The notes below the pieces were generated by a model, which made no database searches, was not told where the DNA came from, and saw only the letters and a program-made list of their open reading frames with translations. Below, in pieces: positions 13,171-27,860 of a stretch of 64,000 bases of DNA. This stretch comes from Trematomus loennbergii. Its lineage: Eukaryota > Chordata > Actinopteri > Perciformes > Nototheniidae. The position numbers and the translations under genes were made by a program. The stretch is from positions 6,002,385 through 6,066,384 of the forward strand of contig JAAOOA010000086.1 of NCBI GenBank assembly GCA_012861695.1, in the 5' to 3' direction. Position 1 is the first letter of the stretch; the number at the start of each line of letters is the position of its first letter.

Positions 13171-16100
13171 TTTGTTTTACGAGGGATTATATGTCAGCTG
13201 CATAGATAGTTCAAAAGAACAATTAGTAAGAAAAAGCACCTACAATAATACAAATAAACCTGCATGTCTATCACCCTGACAAGTCGGACATGCAAAAAAC
13301 AATTTATATATCGAATTCCTTTATAATAATCTTCAATCTGTACAATTATTAGGAGGATAAAACCAAGATAAACGTCCTCATACTATTACAATTACTTACA
13401 ATACTATTGTATTGTAATACAACTATAAGTGTAGGCTCGCTGCCTTTCTTTATATCATAAACTTTCCAAATTCAAAAAATACATTTAAAACTGGTATTTT
13501 ATCAGATTTTTCAACAAATCAGCAATTCTTGACACAGCTTTGACTTGGTATGTAGGGACAGTCCATCTGTAGATTTATTTTATTTTAAATCTGTGAATCT
13601 ATTAATATAAGTAATTTAATGGTTACATTACACCATTTCCCCTACCTCTAGTAATGTCAGTAGAGGTCCTTTGTTACAAGCCCCTTAGGTGCATTTATGA
13701 AAATTAATACTAAACCATTTAAGCCTTTTTAATCAATTTGACCTTTTCAATAAATCTTGAAAACCAGTATGTTTTACATGCAGATTTAGTCTATCTCTTC
13801 TACAGACTTCAGGGATGCTCTGATTTGCTGAATGCAGGACATTTTTGGACACCTCTGTAAATCAGTTGCAGGTGAAATCAGCGAGACAACACCACTTTCA
13901 AACCTCAGCACAATCGCCCTCCTTACTGTAATTTATTCCCCTTAAAGACATGTGGGGGCGAGCGGCGTTTGGGTAGACAGAGAGGGGGGGGGAGCTGAGT
14001 CTTTGGGTCAATAAAAATCAAAAAAGCAGTTATTGACTTTGAAGCCCTCTGCCGTTTGAGGGAAACCTGAACCGGGCCGATTGTGGCGAGCCGCTCTGGT
14101 TGAGGCCGGAGAGGAAATGCAGTGTGACACTAACAGGCTGAAGGAGGAAGTGTTGATGGACTGAATTAAACAGGGAGGGGGTGGAAAGGGGGCTGAGGGG
14201 GTGGTAGGTGGGTTTGTGGGGGGCATGACATTAATGTTTTCCATTGACAAGACGGAAAAGCCCGCTGCTATGCCACACACACACATACACACAGAGTCAT
14301 AAACTCATGCATTTATTCACAGGGAACATTCACTGGGAGGCAGCGGGGGCACTTTCCCATGCATACTTTAAGCAAAACATACACAAACATTTGCTTTAAA
14401 CTGAAGCTTGAAGTCTGATTGAGAGGTGAAAGAGCAATCCAACATTAAGCAAACGGCCCCGGCAGAGTTTCCCAGAGCACTTTGATTTGAGACTAAAAAT
14501 GACCATGAGTCGCTTTGATTGAAAGAAAATAATAAAGATTTAAACATATTTCAGGCTACTGTGACCCAAAGGTACACAAGCTGTCTGTTTCCAATTATGG
14601 CTTTAAGCAGTTTGAGGAAACGTGTGGTTACTTCAAGAGGAAATATTTTACATGTCATGGATGTAATAGAGGAGCATTGTACTTTGTATAAACTGCTGGA
14701 TCTGGGTTTTATCTGCACACAGAGAAAATGCAGCAGTGAAAACAAAGAATGAGTTCATGTGGAGGAGTGTGGAAAACAAGCAGAACTGAACAGAAGCACA
14801 GATATGTTTAAATGAGGATGTTCACTTTCAAACTTTCCTGCATTTAACAAAAATGTGCGCAAGTGACAAAGACAAGCTGCACCAGTAATAATCACCAAAA
14901 GTACAACTATAAATAAATATTGCAAATAAATATGCAAAACTCCTGTATGCTAAGGAAATATATTGATTTATTTATTTGTTTGATGATTTTAAAATCTCTA
15001 TCTTTATCCAGGTAGATAGTAAATGATACACCAGTCAAAACATAGCTCACATACAAAGGAAAAATCAGGCAAAAATTGCTGAAAATCCAACTTTTCTAAT
15101 GTCAACAGAATAAGAAAATCAAACAAAATATTGTTGGGACTATCTATTCTGTATTAGCTATGAGTATCTTTGGTCAGTAAAAAGTTATGAGGGAATACAG
15201 CTTCTGTTTGAAGTCGGAAATGACGTCACAAATGGGCTGCATCAAATGATTAATCAAGGTAGGTTACCGTACTCATTTGACCAATTGGTTAATTTAGAAG
15301 ATTGGCACCTGGATCACCAATATCCAAACTAGAAAAAGATCATGACAAGTTCAAAGACTACTCTAAACGTAGAATATTTCAATTGCTTCACAGAACACAT
15401 TGTGGATGATCCTGACAAATCTTGCAGTGGCGATGAGGACTGATTAGTTATAGAACTGCTTGGTTTCATGAAATAAATGATGATATACATATGCTATTTT
15501 GGTATGAATATCAGCCTATTAATGATACTGTTAAAAATAACTCATATGCTATCAGCCAATCTCCTTAGTATGCGTGTAAAAATAACTATGAAGTGTTGCT
15601 CTGTTAACATTTTCAGGACAATCAGAACATATCTTTGCATAGCCTTCAAAATCGAAATAACATACTGTTCTAAATCAAAGAGAAAATCAGGATGTCTCGC
15701 AGCGTGCAGAAAGCCAAGTGCTAATCTGATTTGTGTTTTTGACTTAGTTTTTTCATGGATTTGTATCTGTTTTCATTGACAACTTGGCCAATTTCTTCCT
15801 CTAAATGTGATGAATAACAATCTGCTACTGTAGTCAACATAATTCTAAGTTGTTTTAGCGATAGACGAGGATATTTTCCACCCTCTCTCCCTCTCAGGCT
15901 TTATCAGTGTGAGCGGGCGAGGAAAGCATGTTTTGATCCGTAAGCCACTTTTCATATCTGGATTTGGTAGGCACATGGCATGGGAGAGGTCACCGTTTAT
16001 GGGCATTAATAACAAGTCAGACAGACCTCCCACCACGCACGCATTCATCTAACCAGGCAGGTTTACCCAAGGTCCTTCACTCTTCAGGCCTTGATAAGGT

Positions 16101-17452
16101 TGTCAATCACCCAGAGCCTGGAAGCAGCAGCTGCAGCATTTCTGAGCCCAAATCAGAAACAAAAAAGCATTACCAGAGAATTACAAGATCAACATCTTTC
16201 ATTAAGTCTTTCATCCAGCCTCTCTTTTAAGTTGTGGATTTGTTCAGTGTTATTCTTTGCTTTAATTAACAGGATTAAAGTGAACTTTGATCAATATCAT
16301 TCGAAACAATGTCTTGTTGTCAAACCTCCGGTAATCCCTCCGAACTGTCAGACTGTATCATGTCCGCCGAGGAAAAACTTGACCAGAGTGGATTTTGGGA
16401 GCGACCCGCAGTCACACGCTGAGGATCTGCAGCCAAAAATGCAACGTGTCGAGGTGTTCGGAAATATTCCTGTTACTGTGTCACCATAAAGATTTACAAG
16501 GCTTCCATTTACTAGTTAGAGCTGATGATCTTTTGTGGTGGATTACAGATTTAGTTTTTACCATATGATGTGAGATGTTGAGGTATATTCCTCAAATGAC
16601 TCCCTTTATGATTTACAGGGTTTCACAACTACCAAACATATAGATAAAGGAATTGTTTTTACATAGTGCAATCTGAAATTAAGTTAGCACCTTGGTAGGA
16701 AATATATTTTAACAAAAAATGTAGTTCTACTATTTCTTTCAGTTTTTTTTATTCATTTAATTAAGTCTTCTTTACACTTTCTTTTTTTTCATTTATTTAT
16801 TGAAACTTTGTAACATGTCGAAGTGCTTAATGTAAAGTATTCTAACCCCCATTCACTCAATGAAGATCAAATAAAAAAATCTAAAAGAAGAAAAATCGAA
16901 ATTATGATTAAAAATCATTTAAATCATAATAAAAAAAAGAGTGTATTTTTCAGATATTTATTGTCTGATGCTGTATCTTTTGAAAACCCTGATCCCACGA
17001 CAAAACATTGGATTTAGTCATTGTATGGTGTAAGTCTGCATATCAAAACACCTGTTAACGAATTAGGGGATGATAGAGGGACTGTTTTTTGACACCAAAC
17101 ATTTTGAAAACACATTTTTTAATACACATTTAATAACAACATTGTAAATGATTGTATTTTGCTACTTTAACCTGGCTCACGTTTCTACACTATGTTTCAA
17201 TGACAACAAAAGGTAGTAACTGCAATATTTTGGTCCAGAAAAGGACATGCAGTATGGAGAGTGTGTTTCCTGATAAAGAGTGTGTTTCCCCCCCCCCCCC
17301 GACTGGATCAGAGCGATCTGGTGGCAGTGACCCCGGCTCCCCTCTTTCACCTTTAGGTGTTGATTGCTTTTAGAACCCTAAATCTAGATTGAGGGCTTTT
17401 CCATGGAGATTAGACGATCTGGTTTAAAGCTGTTTCAACAGGTCGCTTGTGA

Positions 17453-17466
17453 GGGGTCAAAGGTCA
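17453..17466 (+). promoter_or_regulatory. Second identical DR1-type site
   Basis: GGGGTCAAAGGTCA again, in unique-looking sequence next to the (CA)n repeat. Function unproven. Confidence 0.35.
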
Positions 17467-17599
17467 ATTACATAGTAGTGCCTAATGGTAGCAAATAACG
17501 TCAATCACCTTAAACGGACCAGCGGCGAGACTTGTGCCTGACTTTGGCCTGGAATGTGGAGAATCCAGGGGTTAAGCTGGTGGCATGGAGCGGCTGACC

Positions 17600-17712
<113 letters not shown>

Positions 17713-20700
17713 AGTTCCTGGACTCTAAGCTGGCCAAGCTCACTCACCATCACCTACCATGCCACACTATCAATCTTGCAGTGACCTCATTCAATCTGAA
17801 AACAAGACGCGTCCTATACCTGGAGATCATGTGATCAAGAACAAACGGATCATGTCTAAGGAAGCAAAGAAAGGCCATGATATAAACAGTAAAGCACTTA
17901 TAGCCATTCATTGGTTTGCCAATCAAAATAAAATGACTTTTATAATCAATTCAAGCTGCAATTTTCTGCTTTTTTGTCATAAATTAAATATTCTTTAAGA
18001 AAATAGTCGGCACAATACCTAATGATCGAAACAACTATTAGTTGCAGCCCTATTAAATATATTTTTATTACTGTATTATCTTAATCGAACATCTGCTAAA
18101 CAGAATTGTGAGTTTCTGGACATTTAAAAAAAAGGTTCTCCCTCCCCTGCCAATAATATATTGAAAAATAAATGTAATGATGATAAAAGTAATGTCTGCA
18201 ATTGAATACCTAGTTGGTACATGCAGCTATAGCAGAACACTTTGCACTGGAACAAATTGTCACTTAATATGTATACCTCAAATATTTGACTTTGAAGACC
18301 AACTTTAAATCTCCCAAAAGTCATGTTTTACAGTTTAAAAAGTGTGAAGAGAGCCTCAAGTCTTGCCAGCGAACAGTTGGCACAAAGGTCTGCCGTTCAC
18401 ATTTACACTCCAGGATTTCTTGGGGCTGTCCCAGATTCTGACTGTAATTAATGACCTCACCTGGGGCGCACAAACAAATGACGATGCTGTGTAACCATGA
18501 CAACATGGATGACTCATGCCCACAGCTCTCACCTGGCCTGACGTGCTCTCAGTGCCAAATGAAGTTTTTTCAGTGTGTGTGTTATTGTTACAGTGCCAGT
18601 AACTCACAGTGATGTGTTCATACAGTTTGGGTTTGGTATTATATAGTTTAAGGAAACTGACATTCAAAAGTGTAAATACATTATTATTTTAATCACAGGA
18701 GACGGTGCCCAGTGATTGACAATAAACGGTAAATGAGTTACATATATCAATAAGAATATAGTAATTGAATGAGTCACCCTTTGCATCTTTCAATACTTAT
18801 CATCACTTCCTATAATATAAATAAGACCATTTTGACCCTTATTAATCCTGAAGGAATTCTTCTCCATAAGAATAACTACACAAGAGTAATAAAGTATTTG
18901 AAGCATTACTAAAACCATTGCAAAATATAACAAATATAAAAGCAATAAAAGAAAGAAAAGTTCATTAAAAAATGTTAATAAGTTAGAAACAACAGCGTAA
19001 GAACACACAATCTATGTGTATAGATACAAATAAAAACGCAAAGGGATTGGATGCCAATCCATCTAATATCTGTTAAATAAATATCTGTTTGGTCGGAGGT
19101 CATTGCTGCTAGTATGACCAAAAAGCAACAATAAAACCTTAAATAAATGACTACTTGCAAAAACGAATGTTTTGTTCTACATTAAAGAAAATAAGTTCCT
19201 GAGTGCCAGATCCAGTCACCTTATCATCACCTGCCAGCACACATGCTCCTCATTCACCTCAATCAGCCTCTGTGTAAACACCTGCCTGCTAACACTCCTC
19301 TCCAGATCACTTCTGCACAGCATTCCAACTTCCATTTAGTTCTGGCAGACTGTTCCAAACCTTCTTAGTTAACACCGACCACGTACATCTTGATTTTATC
19401 TGACCATATTCTGCTTTTGAGTCAATACAACACTTGAAAGAAGTGCTCAACCCCGCCATACGACGACAAACAGTATTGTAATTAGGTTTTTGTTGGACTG
19501 AATATATTCAAATTTAAATATACATACTCTAAAAAGTCATGGAATCAACCTTCAGCAAGGTTTAGTTCTAATTGTAGCATGTACATGTTTTTAATATTCA
19601 TGAATAATCATCCTGATTGTCCCTAAACCAAGGATGGATTTCCACCTGGGCATGGGGGGGGGGCCACAGTAAAACTTTACCCTGGGCCCTGGAACAGGTT
19701 AGCTACAGCCCTGGTTAAGAAAGTACTTCAACAGTACTTAGTATTTCTGTTTTCTCTTGTTATCTTCAGCCATTTGAAACCTGTTGTTGTATAATCATTT
19801 AGAAATGTTTACAGGGTGATTGCCAAAAATATTGACCAAATGCATTCTCTCTCGTCCAATACTGTGCAAACATACGTACAGTTTACCATCCTTCACTGTG
19901 GCACAGTTCTCAGAGTGCCACACACACTGTGTGTATCTGCAGGGTTTTGTTTCCATGCCTCCCTTGGCCTGAAAACTCTTCCGCATGGAACAGCACACAG
20001 CAATCAGGCCCGGTTTATGGCAGCCAATCTGCCATTCACTGGAGACTAAGATTGATGACGCCTGTCCTGAGTGACTGGTACTCACAGTCCGACATGCACC
20101 GCACACTCATAAACCCCAGTCCATCTGCTCGGAGACAAACACGGAAACCTGTCCATAAATTCCAAACTTGCTTGAGAAAATGTCAATGATGGAGGTGAAG
20201 AAGAAATAACTTAGCGCCGTGAATCTTCTGAAACTGCACATCCTCATTCAGTGCTGCTGCCCTTTTGACCCGCTGACCAGACTACTTACATTAACTAGAC
20301 ACAATGTATTCTCCCATGAATGCAGCGTTAACCACCGCAGGCTCCCATTGACACTCAAACGGAAGTATTTTTACGGCCTCCAGGCACCACTGAACAAGTT
20401 TAAAGCAGCTTAATTGCGCGCTGACCTGATTGGCAGCTACATGAATGTGTCTTGGTGGGGAAGAGGCCGCAGACTGTTAACTGCAGCGAGGTGCTAAGAA
20501 GAAGAAAAAAAGGGTTAATGAGCTAAACGCTGCACTGCCAGGCCAGCTTTCAAGTCAGGATGCGTTTTTGTTATACAGACTCATAAATGTGTCTAATGGG
20601 AGAGGTACGGTAGCCCTGAGGTGCAAAACTGAGCAACATTGGATCATCTTTAAAAAAACACATTTTCTGAACTTATCTTAGACCCTAATTAACAAGGGTC

Positions 20701-21179
20701 ATTAGGGAACCATCACAACAATAAGGCCATTTTATTGCACCTATAATTAAAAAACACTTAACACTTAGTATTGCTTTGACCATTTGTCAGGGTTTTTTTT
20801 TATCACTTTTGGATTACAAATCCACATACAACATATTTTATTTTGGCAAACTGTTTTATCCACCATAGTGTTTTCTTTTTTTACTTACATGTCACTATTT
20901 GTTTTTGATAGTTAATCAAATATTCCTTTTTGTTTTGAATGTTTTCACATTGTACAACCAGCACCTTTTAAGGTAAAACTTGGGTCAAAATAACCATACC
21001 TTCAACTGGGTAAATAACTCTAAATTAATTAAAAATATATATATTTATAGTAACTGGGTAAATGTACTCTTCTATTGGGTTGAAAGTGATTTTAGTCAAT
21101 AGAAAATCAAGGTTTTGTCAGAAAGACTATATAGAATAATTCTGATGTGCTACTGCCTTCTATTAAATCACAAAACGAA

Positions 21180-21400
21180 TAATATCTTACAGTGCGCTGT
21201 AACTTTCATTCTTATATTTTATACCTGTATTATTCTACTTAAGCTTGTTTTATTATAATTGTATTAACTTATTTTAAATGTCTTTTGTAATTTTTTCTAT
21301 TGCAATATATCTTAACTCTTTTAATGTTTTTTTTGTAAAGCACTTTGAATTGCCTTGTGTTGAAATGTGCTATATAAAGAAAACGGCCTTGCCTCTGGCT
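21180..21400 (+). mobile_element. Retroelement 3' tail (L2-like)
   Basis: Contains GTAAAGCACTTTGAATTGCC followed by GTGCTATATAAAGAAA, a tail often seen at the 3' end of fish L2-type LINEs and the SINEs that use them. The 5' part is not recognisable. Confidence 0.5.
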
Positions 21401-23710
21401 TTGGTTCTGTCCATCATTATCAAAAGTATGTTTCTTTGTTGTTGTTGTTGTTGTTGTGTTACATTTTCAGTGGCTGGCAATGTGTTTTCTAAAATGACGT
21501 GTTCCAAGAAATGATGTTTTTGTTGTGTTACCTACAGTATCTTTCAATCTATGTTCCATGTAATGTTTCACACCTAATTGAGTCATTACCCGGGTTAATT
21601 GTTCATTATGAAAGACATAAAGATTTTATTCCAGAGTTTTAGAACACCATCTGTGACAAACATTTCAAACTGTACACAACCAAACCATGAGACTCAACAC
21701 AGGGTACAGTAGTAGTAGTAGTAACAGGAAATTAGGTAATGAGGGCCTCTCTGGGAGTGCACAGCATGGAGAGCCAGTCACTGACCCGTGGCAACCCAGA
21801 CAGGTCCACTGAACTTTAAAGGTGAATTGGATCAGGGCCCCTGCCCGGCCGCTCAGCCCAAAACCTCCTGATGAGGGCTTAGCAGTGAAAGCAACCTAAT
21901 GAGTGAGGAGTAATCAACACTATTACCGGGCCTCGCAGCGCAGCGAGCCTCAGCGCAGCAGGACGAACGTCCTACAGGATCCACTGGGAGAGGGACTAAT
22001 CAGGAGAGAGGAATATTAGTGGATTTAATGGCTTTAGTATAGGAGAAAAAAGGTTTGATTAAAGAGCTAAAGTGGGCTTCTGGTTCTGTAACCATCTGGG
22101 GCTCTACCTAAACCAATGACCTCACTGCCTTCACTGGCTGCCATCCATCTGCAACATGGCCCTCAATGAGAAGAGCCAGGACACAGAGCTGAAGCTGAAG
22201 ATCACTGTGAGGCAAGAAACTGCTCAGACATGTTACATGTTAAAAGGCTGTGAGGCTGAAACAACTTACTTTTTAGAACTGAATCGTGGTTGCTTTATAA
22301 AGGTGAAAGTGCATTATAACTCTCAAAATAAAAATAATTAATAAAAAGATAAAGACATGTGTGTGAGCTTTGATCCAAATAACGATTTAGCCAAAAGGGC
22401 GACTCGTTACATTGAAGAAAGTCATTTTGACAGATTATTGCCTCTAACTTTATTTGGTAATCTTGTTAGAAAACAGTTGCTTACTCACACAACCAGCAGA
22501 TACGTTATCTTTCATTTGGTGCAATTGTCCCCCCTTTGTTGTTGTATCTAAGAACTCCTGAGGTAAATGTATGTTTCTTTAGCTGCATGCTCCACTGAGT
22601 TCAGAAGCTACTTTAACGGTGTCTATCTGCTGTTTGGTGTTGTGCAGATAGCATACAGGCGGATTTTAGAGGTAGAATGCATAAGAAAAGCTTTAAAACA
22701 GGTGGATGAAAATGTGAAACCCATTTTACGTGGTAATCGATTAATATATCAATCTGTATGTCATTGTTGAACCTGGGAATGCATATTGTAAATAAATGTT
22801 GTAATTCAAGGTTTTATTTGAGTTTTTCTGGAGCTTTCAATCACATTTGGCATCTCCCATACACACCTGTTATCACATGACCAGAGGTGTGTAATGAGGT
22901 CATCATCTGAAGATGAAACACTAACAGAAACGGGATATGGGTCAAAACGGTCAAAAGCTAGTAGACTTTAGAACATGTTATTGATACAAACATAGATCTT
23001 TAACAGCACATATTTCTCTTGCTAAAATTCCCCCAAAAACGGGTTTCTTTATACTCTTTTTATTCTTTTTTTATTACAGGATGAAAATCCTAAAGGCCCT
23101 GAACACAGCCTGCAGCGGCTGTAATGTTCCAGTACGTGCTACACATTGTTTGCAGGCAGGTACTGTTGTCTCCAGACCTCCTGCACCAAACAGAGTTCAA
23201 AAGTTTAAACTCAGGCAGGATCTGTTGTCGGGACACTTTAAGCAATTTACGGATTTATGGAGCCGTAATCCTTTGTGTGTAACTGATTTGATGAACAAAG
23301 TAAAAACAGAGGGTTGATCTTCTAATCCCTCAAATACTACAAGCTACTTGAAATACTAGTGGACAGCATTTCTCTCCCTTGATGTTAATCAGGACTGTAA
23401 ATCCACAGATTTTAAGATTCTGATTTATCCATCTTTCCGAGCGACGGAATGAAACAAAAGCAAACATCGGGAGGAGGATCTACAGTATATCAAAGAGCAT
23501 ACTTTTAGATGGAATCTGTTAAGTGGTGTGTGGGTTTGAGTGTGTGTGTGTGCTGGATTCTCCGGCATGTGAAAGAGATTGAGTTTCATAAGGAGATCTG
23601 ATCGTTAATTCGCCTGTTTATCTCGATGCAGAGCTCTGGACTTAATTTGAGGGGTAATATATGATTCTATAAGACACATTTTATCTCCTTCACCTCTCCT
23701 TCCCCTCTCC

Positions 23711-23711
<1 letters not shown>

Positions 23712-23789
<78 letters not shown>
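23712..23789. repeat. 78-base poly-C run
   Basis: An uninterrupted run of 78 C within a pyrimidine-rich stretch. The complementary strand is poly-G and can form quadruplex. A shorter C-run lies at about 3905-3929. Exact length in the genome is uncertain because such runs are hard to sequence. Confidence 0.95.
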
Positions 23790-25399
23790 ATCTTCACCCC
23801 AACCCTCATCCTCATGCCAAATACTTTCCAGTCAAAAAACACCCAATTCTGCTGGTTATCAGTCTAATGCATCATCACTCCCGTTTTCTCACGTTAGCAG
23901 AGCTGCAGCTAATCCATGTTTATCTGCACACGCTGTTAAAAGTGTTACAGTTGCTTTTGAAACAGTTTGTCATATTTACTTCTGCTAAACAAGACATTAC
24001 TTTGATTCAGAGCATCAGGAGGTAGTGTTGATGCTCTGCAGCTGCTGCACATTTAATGGACCGAGAAGAAGGGCCGTGCCAGGTCTGGTTTCAGACTGCA
24101 CTCAGTTTATTTTGGCCCCTGATCAGGATCCAGAGTCCCCCTCTCTTCGCTGTGCATTGTTTTGACTGATCCTCGCTCAGCAAGAAAGGGTATGTGTCAC
24201 ATTTTATTACAGCTGCAAAAACATTTATTTGGCAAATATTTGATGGCATTAAATGTTTGTTTTCCCGTAGTTTATGTGTAAGGCCATCACTGCACCTTTA
24301 GTAACTTACAAGCCTACAGTGCCACCTTGTGGTAGAACTCCAACGTTTTATTACACCTTTCAAACACCTAGAGAGTGATGTGTTATAAACAATTGCACAT
24401 TATTTGAATAACAGTTTGGGAAGACAATCATCTACCAGACAACGATACCTTACTAACTTATTATTTAAGAAAAGTGTACCAGAAAATACCTCTAGTTACA
24501 CACAGTATGCTGCAGAGCGTATCATATACATTAGGCTATATGTATATGGTATATATACATATACATTTATGGTTTATTTTTTCGCAATTGTTTTTAATGA
24601 GAATGTTTCGGGCTATGCTGTATGCAAAAGCACAATAGGTCATCCACATGTAAAAAGACCAAATATTATCTTCTGAAGCTGAAACCATAAACATGGACAT
24701 GGATCTTTTTGCATAGCCAGCCTGCTCCATTCGGGGGAGGAAGGGATCTTTTTGTTGTGATTGAAATAAATAAATAAAACTTAAAAGTATAAATCCATGA
24801 ATGATTTTGTAACGATCTGTCAGTGTTTCCTGTTTTATTTGAAAAGCGTCCCCCAAGCTTTGCCAAACCTTCAATTTAAACAATTGAATTATTCTGCTCT
24901 CATGGAGCTCAAATATCATCTCCAGGTTCAAATGTTATTTTCTTCATCAACTCAAATGAAACTCTCTGTCTGATATATTTGGTTCTGCTGCACCCTCAGG
25001 TGGTGGATGAGTGCCACCACACACTGATGGAGGGCTTCTCTAAACAGGGACCATTAGTTTGTGACCTTATTTAAAAACGGACATTACATAAATACAAGTG
25101 GGCTGAGTGTCAGCTTTCCATTCTCTACGAGATAATCTAATCTTTATAATAGGATCTGTAAAGTACATGCGGTCTTGGTCACATTAGGGATCCAGAGAAA
25201 TTGTTGATGTACATGTTGTTACTAAACTAAAAAATGATTTTAATTTGATTTATTTGTATATATGTAATAAGATCAAAATAAATTATCCTTATACATGAAT
25301 TTATAGATTGGGACTTATATTGGCAACATGTGTAAAATGTCATTTAACTAGAATGATCATTGAACTGGAATACAGTGGCAAGAAAAGTATGTGAAACCT

Positions 25400-25515
25400 T
25401 TGGAGTTTCCTGGTAGGAGAAACATTTCCCTCTGGAGGGAACACAGGGATTGTAGCCTTTGCAGACCACATGCACAAAGCACTACAGGACAAGGGAAACC
25501 AAACAGGGCCTCTTC
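25400..25515. repeat. MITE right-end fragment
   Basis: CTCTGGAGGGAACACAGGGA, GCCTTTGCAGACCACATGCA and CACTACAGGACAAGGG match the block at 53130-53200 and loosely the end of the element at 6224-7085. Confidence 0.45.
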
Positions 25516-25549
25516 AACTGAAATGAAATGTTAAAAAAGGTGCACTGTA

Positions 25550-26830
25550 AAATGTTTGGCTGTAAAATTACAGTAAATTACTGGCTACTAGTTGCATGGA
25601 TTTCACAGTAATTTACTGTAAATATCTCACAGTAATTTACTGTAGATATTTTACAGTAAATTAGAATAAAAGTACAACTAAATACTGTGACTTTACAGTT
25701 GCCATGCCCATGGAATTACTGTGATGTAGCAGTACAGAGCTGTGGTATTATGGTACCTTGCAGTACATCAATTACAGTAATTACCTGTATTTTCACACTT
25801 TTACTGTAGAAGTAATGCAACACATTAGCCAGTCATTTACTGTAAATATAAAAATGTAAATAATACGATAATATATTGTAAATTTGACTAGTTAACTGGG
25901 ATTTTACCATAACTACACAATTCAATCAGCTCAATCAACAAAGAAAAACAAAGAAAATGCCCATTTTAACTTTGTATTACTCCTTTGAAGTGCAAAGTAC
26001 ATTTCACAGTGTCTTGCAAATGTTGTTACGGCCCCAACCTCTACTCCGCGGTAGTGGCTCGTGCTGAGACCCGCAACATGAAAGAATACACGCAATAACC
26101 GGTACTTGGTAACGAGCATTTATTGATAATCAGCCGTTTGCTCACACAAGCGAAACGGGAAACAAAAAGAGGTCTGGAGGACTGGCCAAAAGGAACAAAC
26201 AGAAGGAGGGAACCCGAGCCAGCCACAGAGCTCCCCCCCTAACCAGAAATCAATTATAAACCCTATGGGAAACAAATAAAGCCGCGAAAACTGGACTACC
26301 AGGTCCTCCAGGCTAAACATAAAACATCTGCAAAAATATGGCCTACAGCTCAAAATGGCAAAGAGGTATTCTAAGGAGAGTGTCTCCCGGCGTTAGGATA
26401 GGCGAGACATTAATGTGTCAGGATTAATGCCAGGAAGCACCTGAAAACAATAAGCCAAGACAACAATTTCACATAGATTTATATGTTGCATCGTTTATTT
26501 TAAGGCACATGCAGCAGTGCCCCTTTCAATTTAAGTAAAACCTGCACCAAAGAAAGAAATTAGTATTTGAAGCCAAGCAAGAGCGATAAAAGCAATCTTA
26601 ATTTGTTGTGTTATCACAGAGGATGGTCTGAATACAGTATTTACTATGAAATAATACAGTAACATGTTGTGAAATCCTGGTAATCATGTATCCTGTACAT
26701 TCACAGTAATTAACTGTGCCTGCATTGATTTCACTGTGAAATTCAAAATTACAGTATTATATTGTGAACATTACAGGTAAAGACTGTAAAGTGGTAAAAC
26801 AGTAATTTATTGTAAAATATTACAATCTAA
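25550..26830. repeat. ACTGTAA-rich dispersed repeat with an insertion
   Basis: The motifs TTTACTGTAA, ACAGTAAATTACTG and relatives recur on both strands from 25550 to 25870 and again from 26620 to 26830, making many short inverted pairs. Between them, 26028-26470 is a different, GC-richer block beginning TGTTACGGCCCC that may be a solo LTR or SINE inserted in the repeat. No coding sequence was seen. Confidence 0.5.
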
Positions 26831-27229
26831 CATCGTTTAGAAAACTGTTCCAGAAGTTTGGAGGCTGTTAGAGCCGCAGATTAATATCCATTATTTTTTA
26901 ATCACACATTCAACAATCACATTTGGATGTAATGTTTGTGTACAAATACTTTTGGCCATGCAGTGCACCAAACTCAGTAGTTTTCTTGTACTTACTGTAA
27001 ATCCACTTGGCAACACATTAATGTAATAGTTATTAAAGAAAACTGTTTTGCTAACATCAATTAAATATACTGTATATGAAAAACACAAAACATACATATG
27101 TTACAGATGCTATTCTCAGTTTGATTTCCACCTTCCAGGCAGTCTTTGGTTTTCATTCAGACTCATTGCATTTCAAAATGATAGTTGCCGCGAACTGGCT
27201 CTTTCTTTGTAAAGTTATATTTCATTTCA

Positions 27230-27860
27230 ATCTTTATTTCGAACAGATTAAAAAATAACAAATAAAAAATAACAAATGTGAAAAAACAGAATACCGTATT
27301 GTTAAAATACAGTATTTATCCACATTCACGATAATATTTATATATTCAACAAAAAAAATCTTCATATTAATAATAATAATTTAATTAAAAAAAAATTAAA
27401 AATCATATGTGTCCGAAAGGGAGTAGGAGGAAGCAAATGCTTATTAATTCCCACCCCTTACTTGATCAATGATTGTCCTTTAAGTCATTATGCAAGTTAT
27501 TCCTACTTACATTTACATTTATACATACATATACAATAATTTCTCATCTTCAATCACCTCTCTTCATTCTCATAGTTTTCCAAAAAAGTGTTTCTGTACA
27601 TCCTTTTAAACTGAATTATGCTTGTGCTTTGTTTTAACTCCTGCTCCAAACCATTCCATAAAATCACCCCACAGATTGTTATACTCATACTTCTCAGAGT
27701 TGTTCTGACCTTGAGTTGTTTAAAATGTAGATTTCCTCTCAAATGTTACCCACCCTCTCGGTCTATGAACAATGTTTTTAATTTCCGGTGGCCTTTTCAA
27801 AACATCCACATTCCTCTCATTTGTCCCCTGGTTTTCTTTTTGATCAGGAATGCATGAGGG
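27230..27860 (-). mobile_element. LINE 3'-end remnant (reverse transcriptase C terminus)
   Basis: On the minus strand, 27742-27554 reads SMSITICGVILWNGLEQELK and then FKRMYRNTFLENY. This matches the ILWNSLP..LK...SFK pattern at the C terminus of L2/Jockey-like reverse transcriptases. It is followed by an AT-rich 3'UTR ending in A-rich sequence near 27240. The upstream frame is lost, so this is a dead 5'-truncated copy. The exact clade cannot be set here. Confidence 0.6.

Larger units (their letters stand above)
17713..25399. other. Intergenic, no supported gene
   Basis: AT-rich sequence with GC-richer islands (about 19820-20500, 21720-22160, 23990-24180), the L2-like tail at 21180-21400 and the poly-C run. 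The frame starting at 22156 has no family similarity that I recognise and no companion exons. Confidence 0.45.

Noticed and set aside
22156..22341. 61-codon frame starting MALNEKSQDTELKLKITV
   Set aside because: The first 18 residues look protein-like and GTGAGG could be a splice donor, but no matching exon or known family was found.
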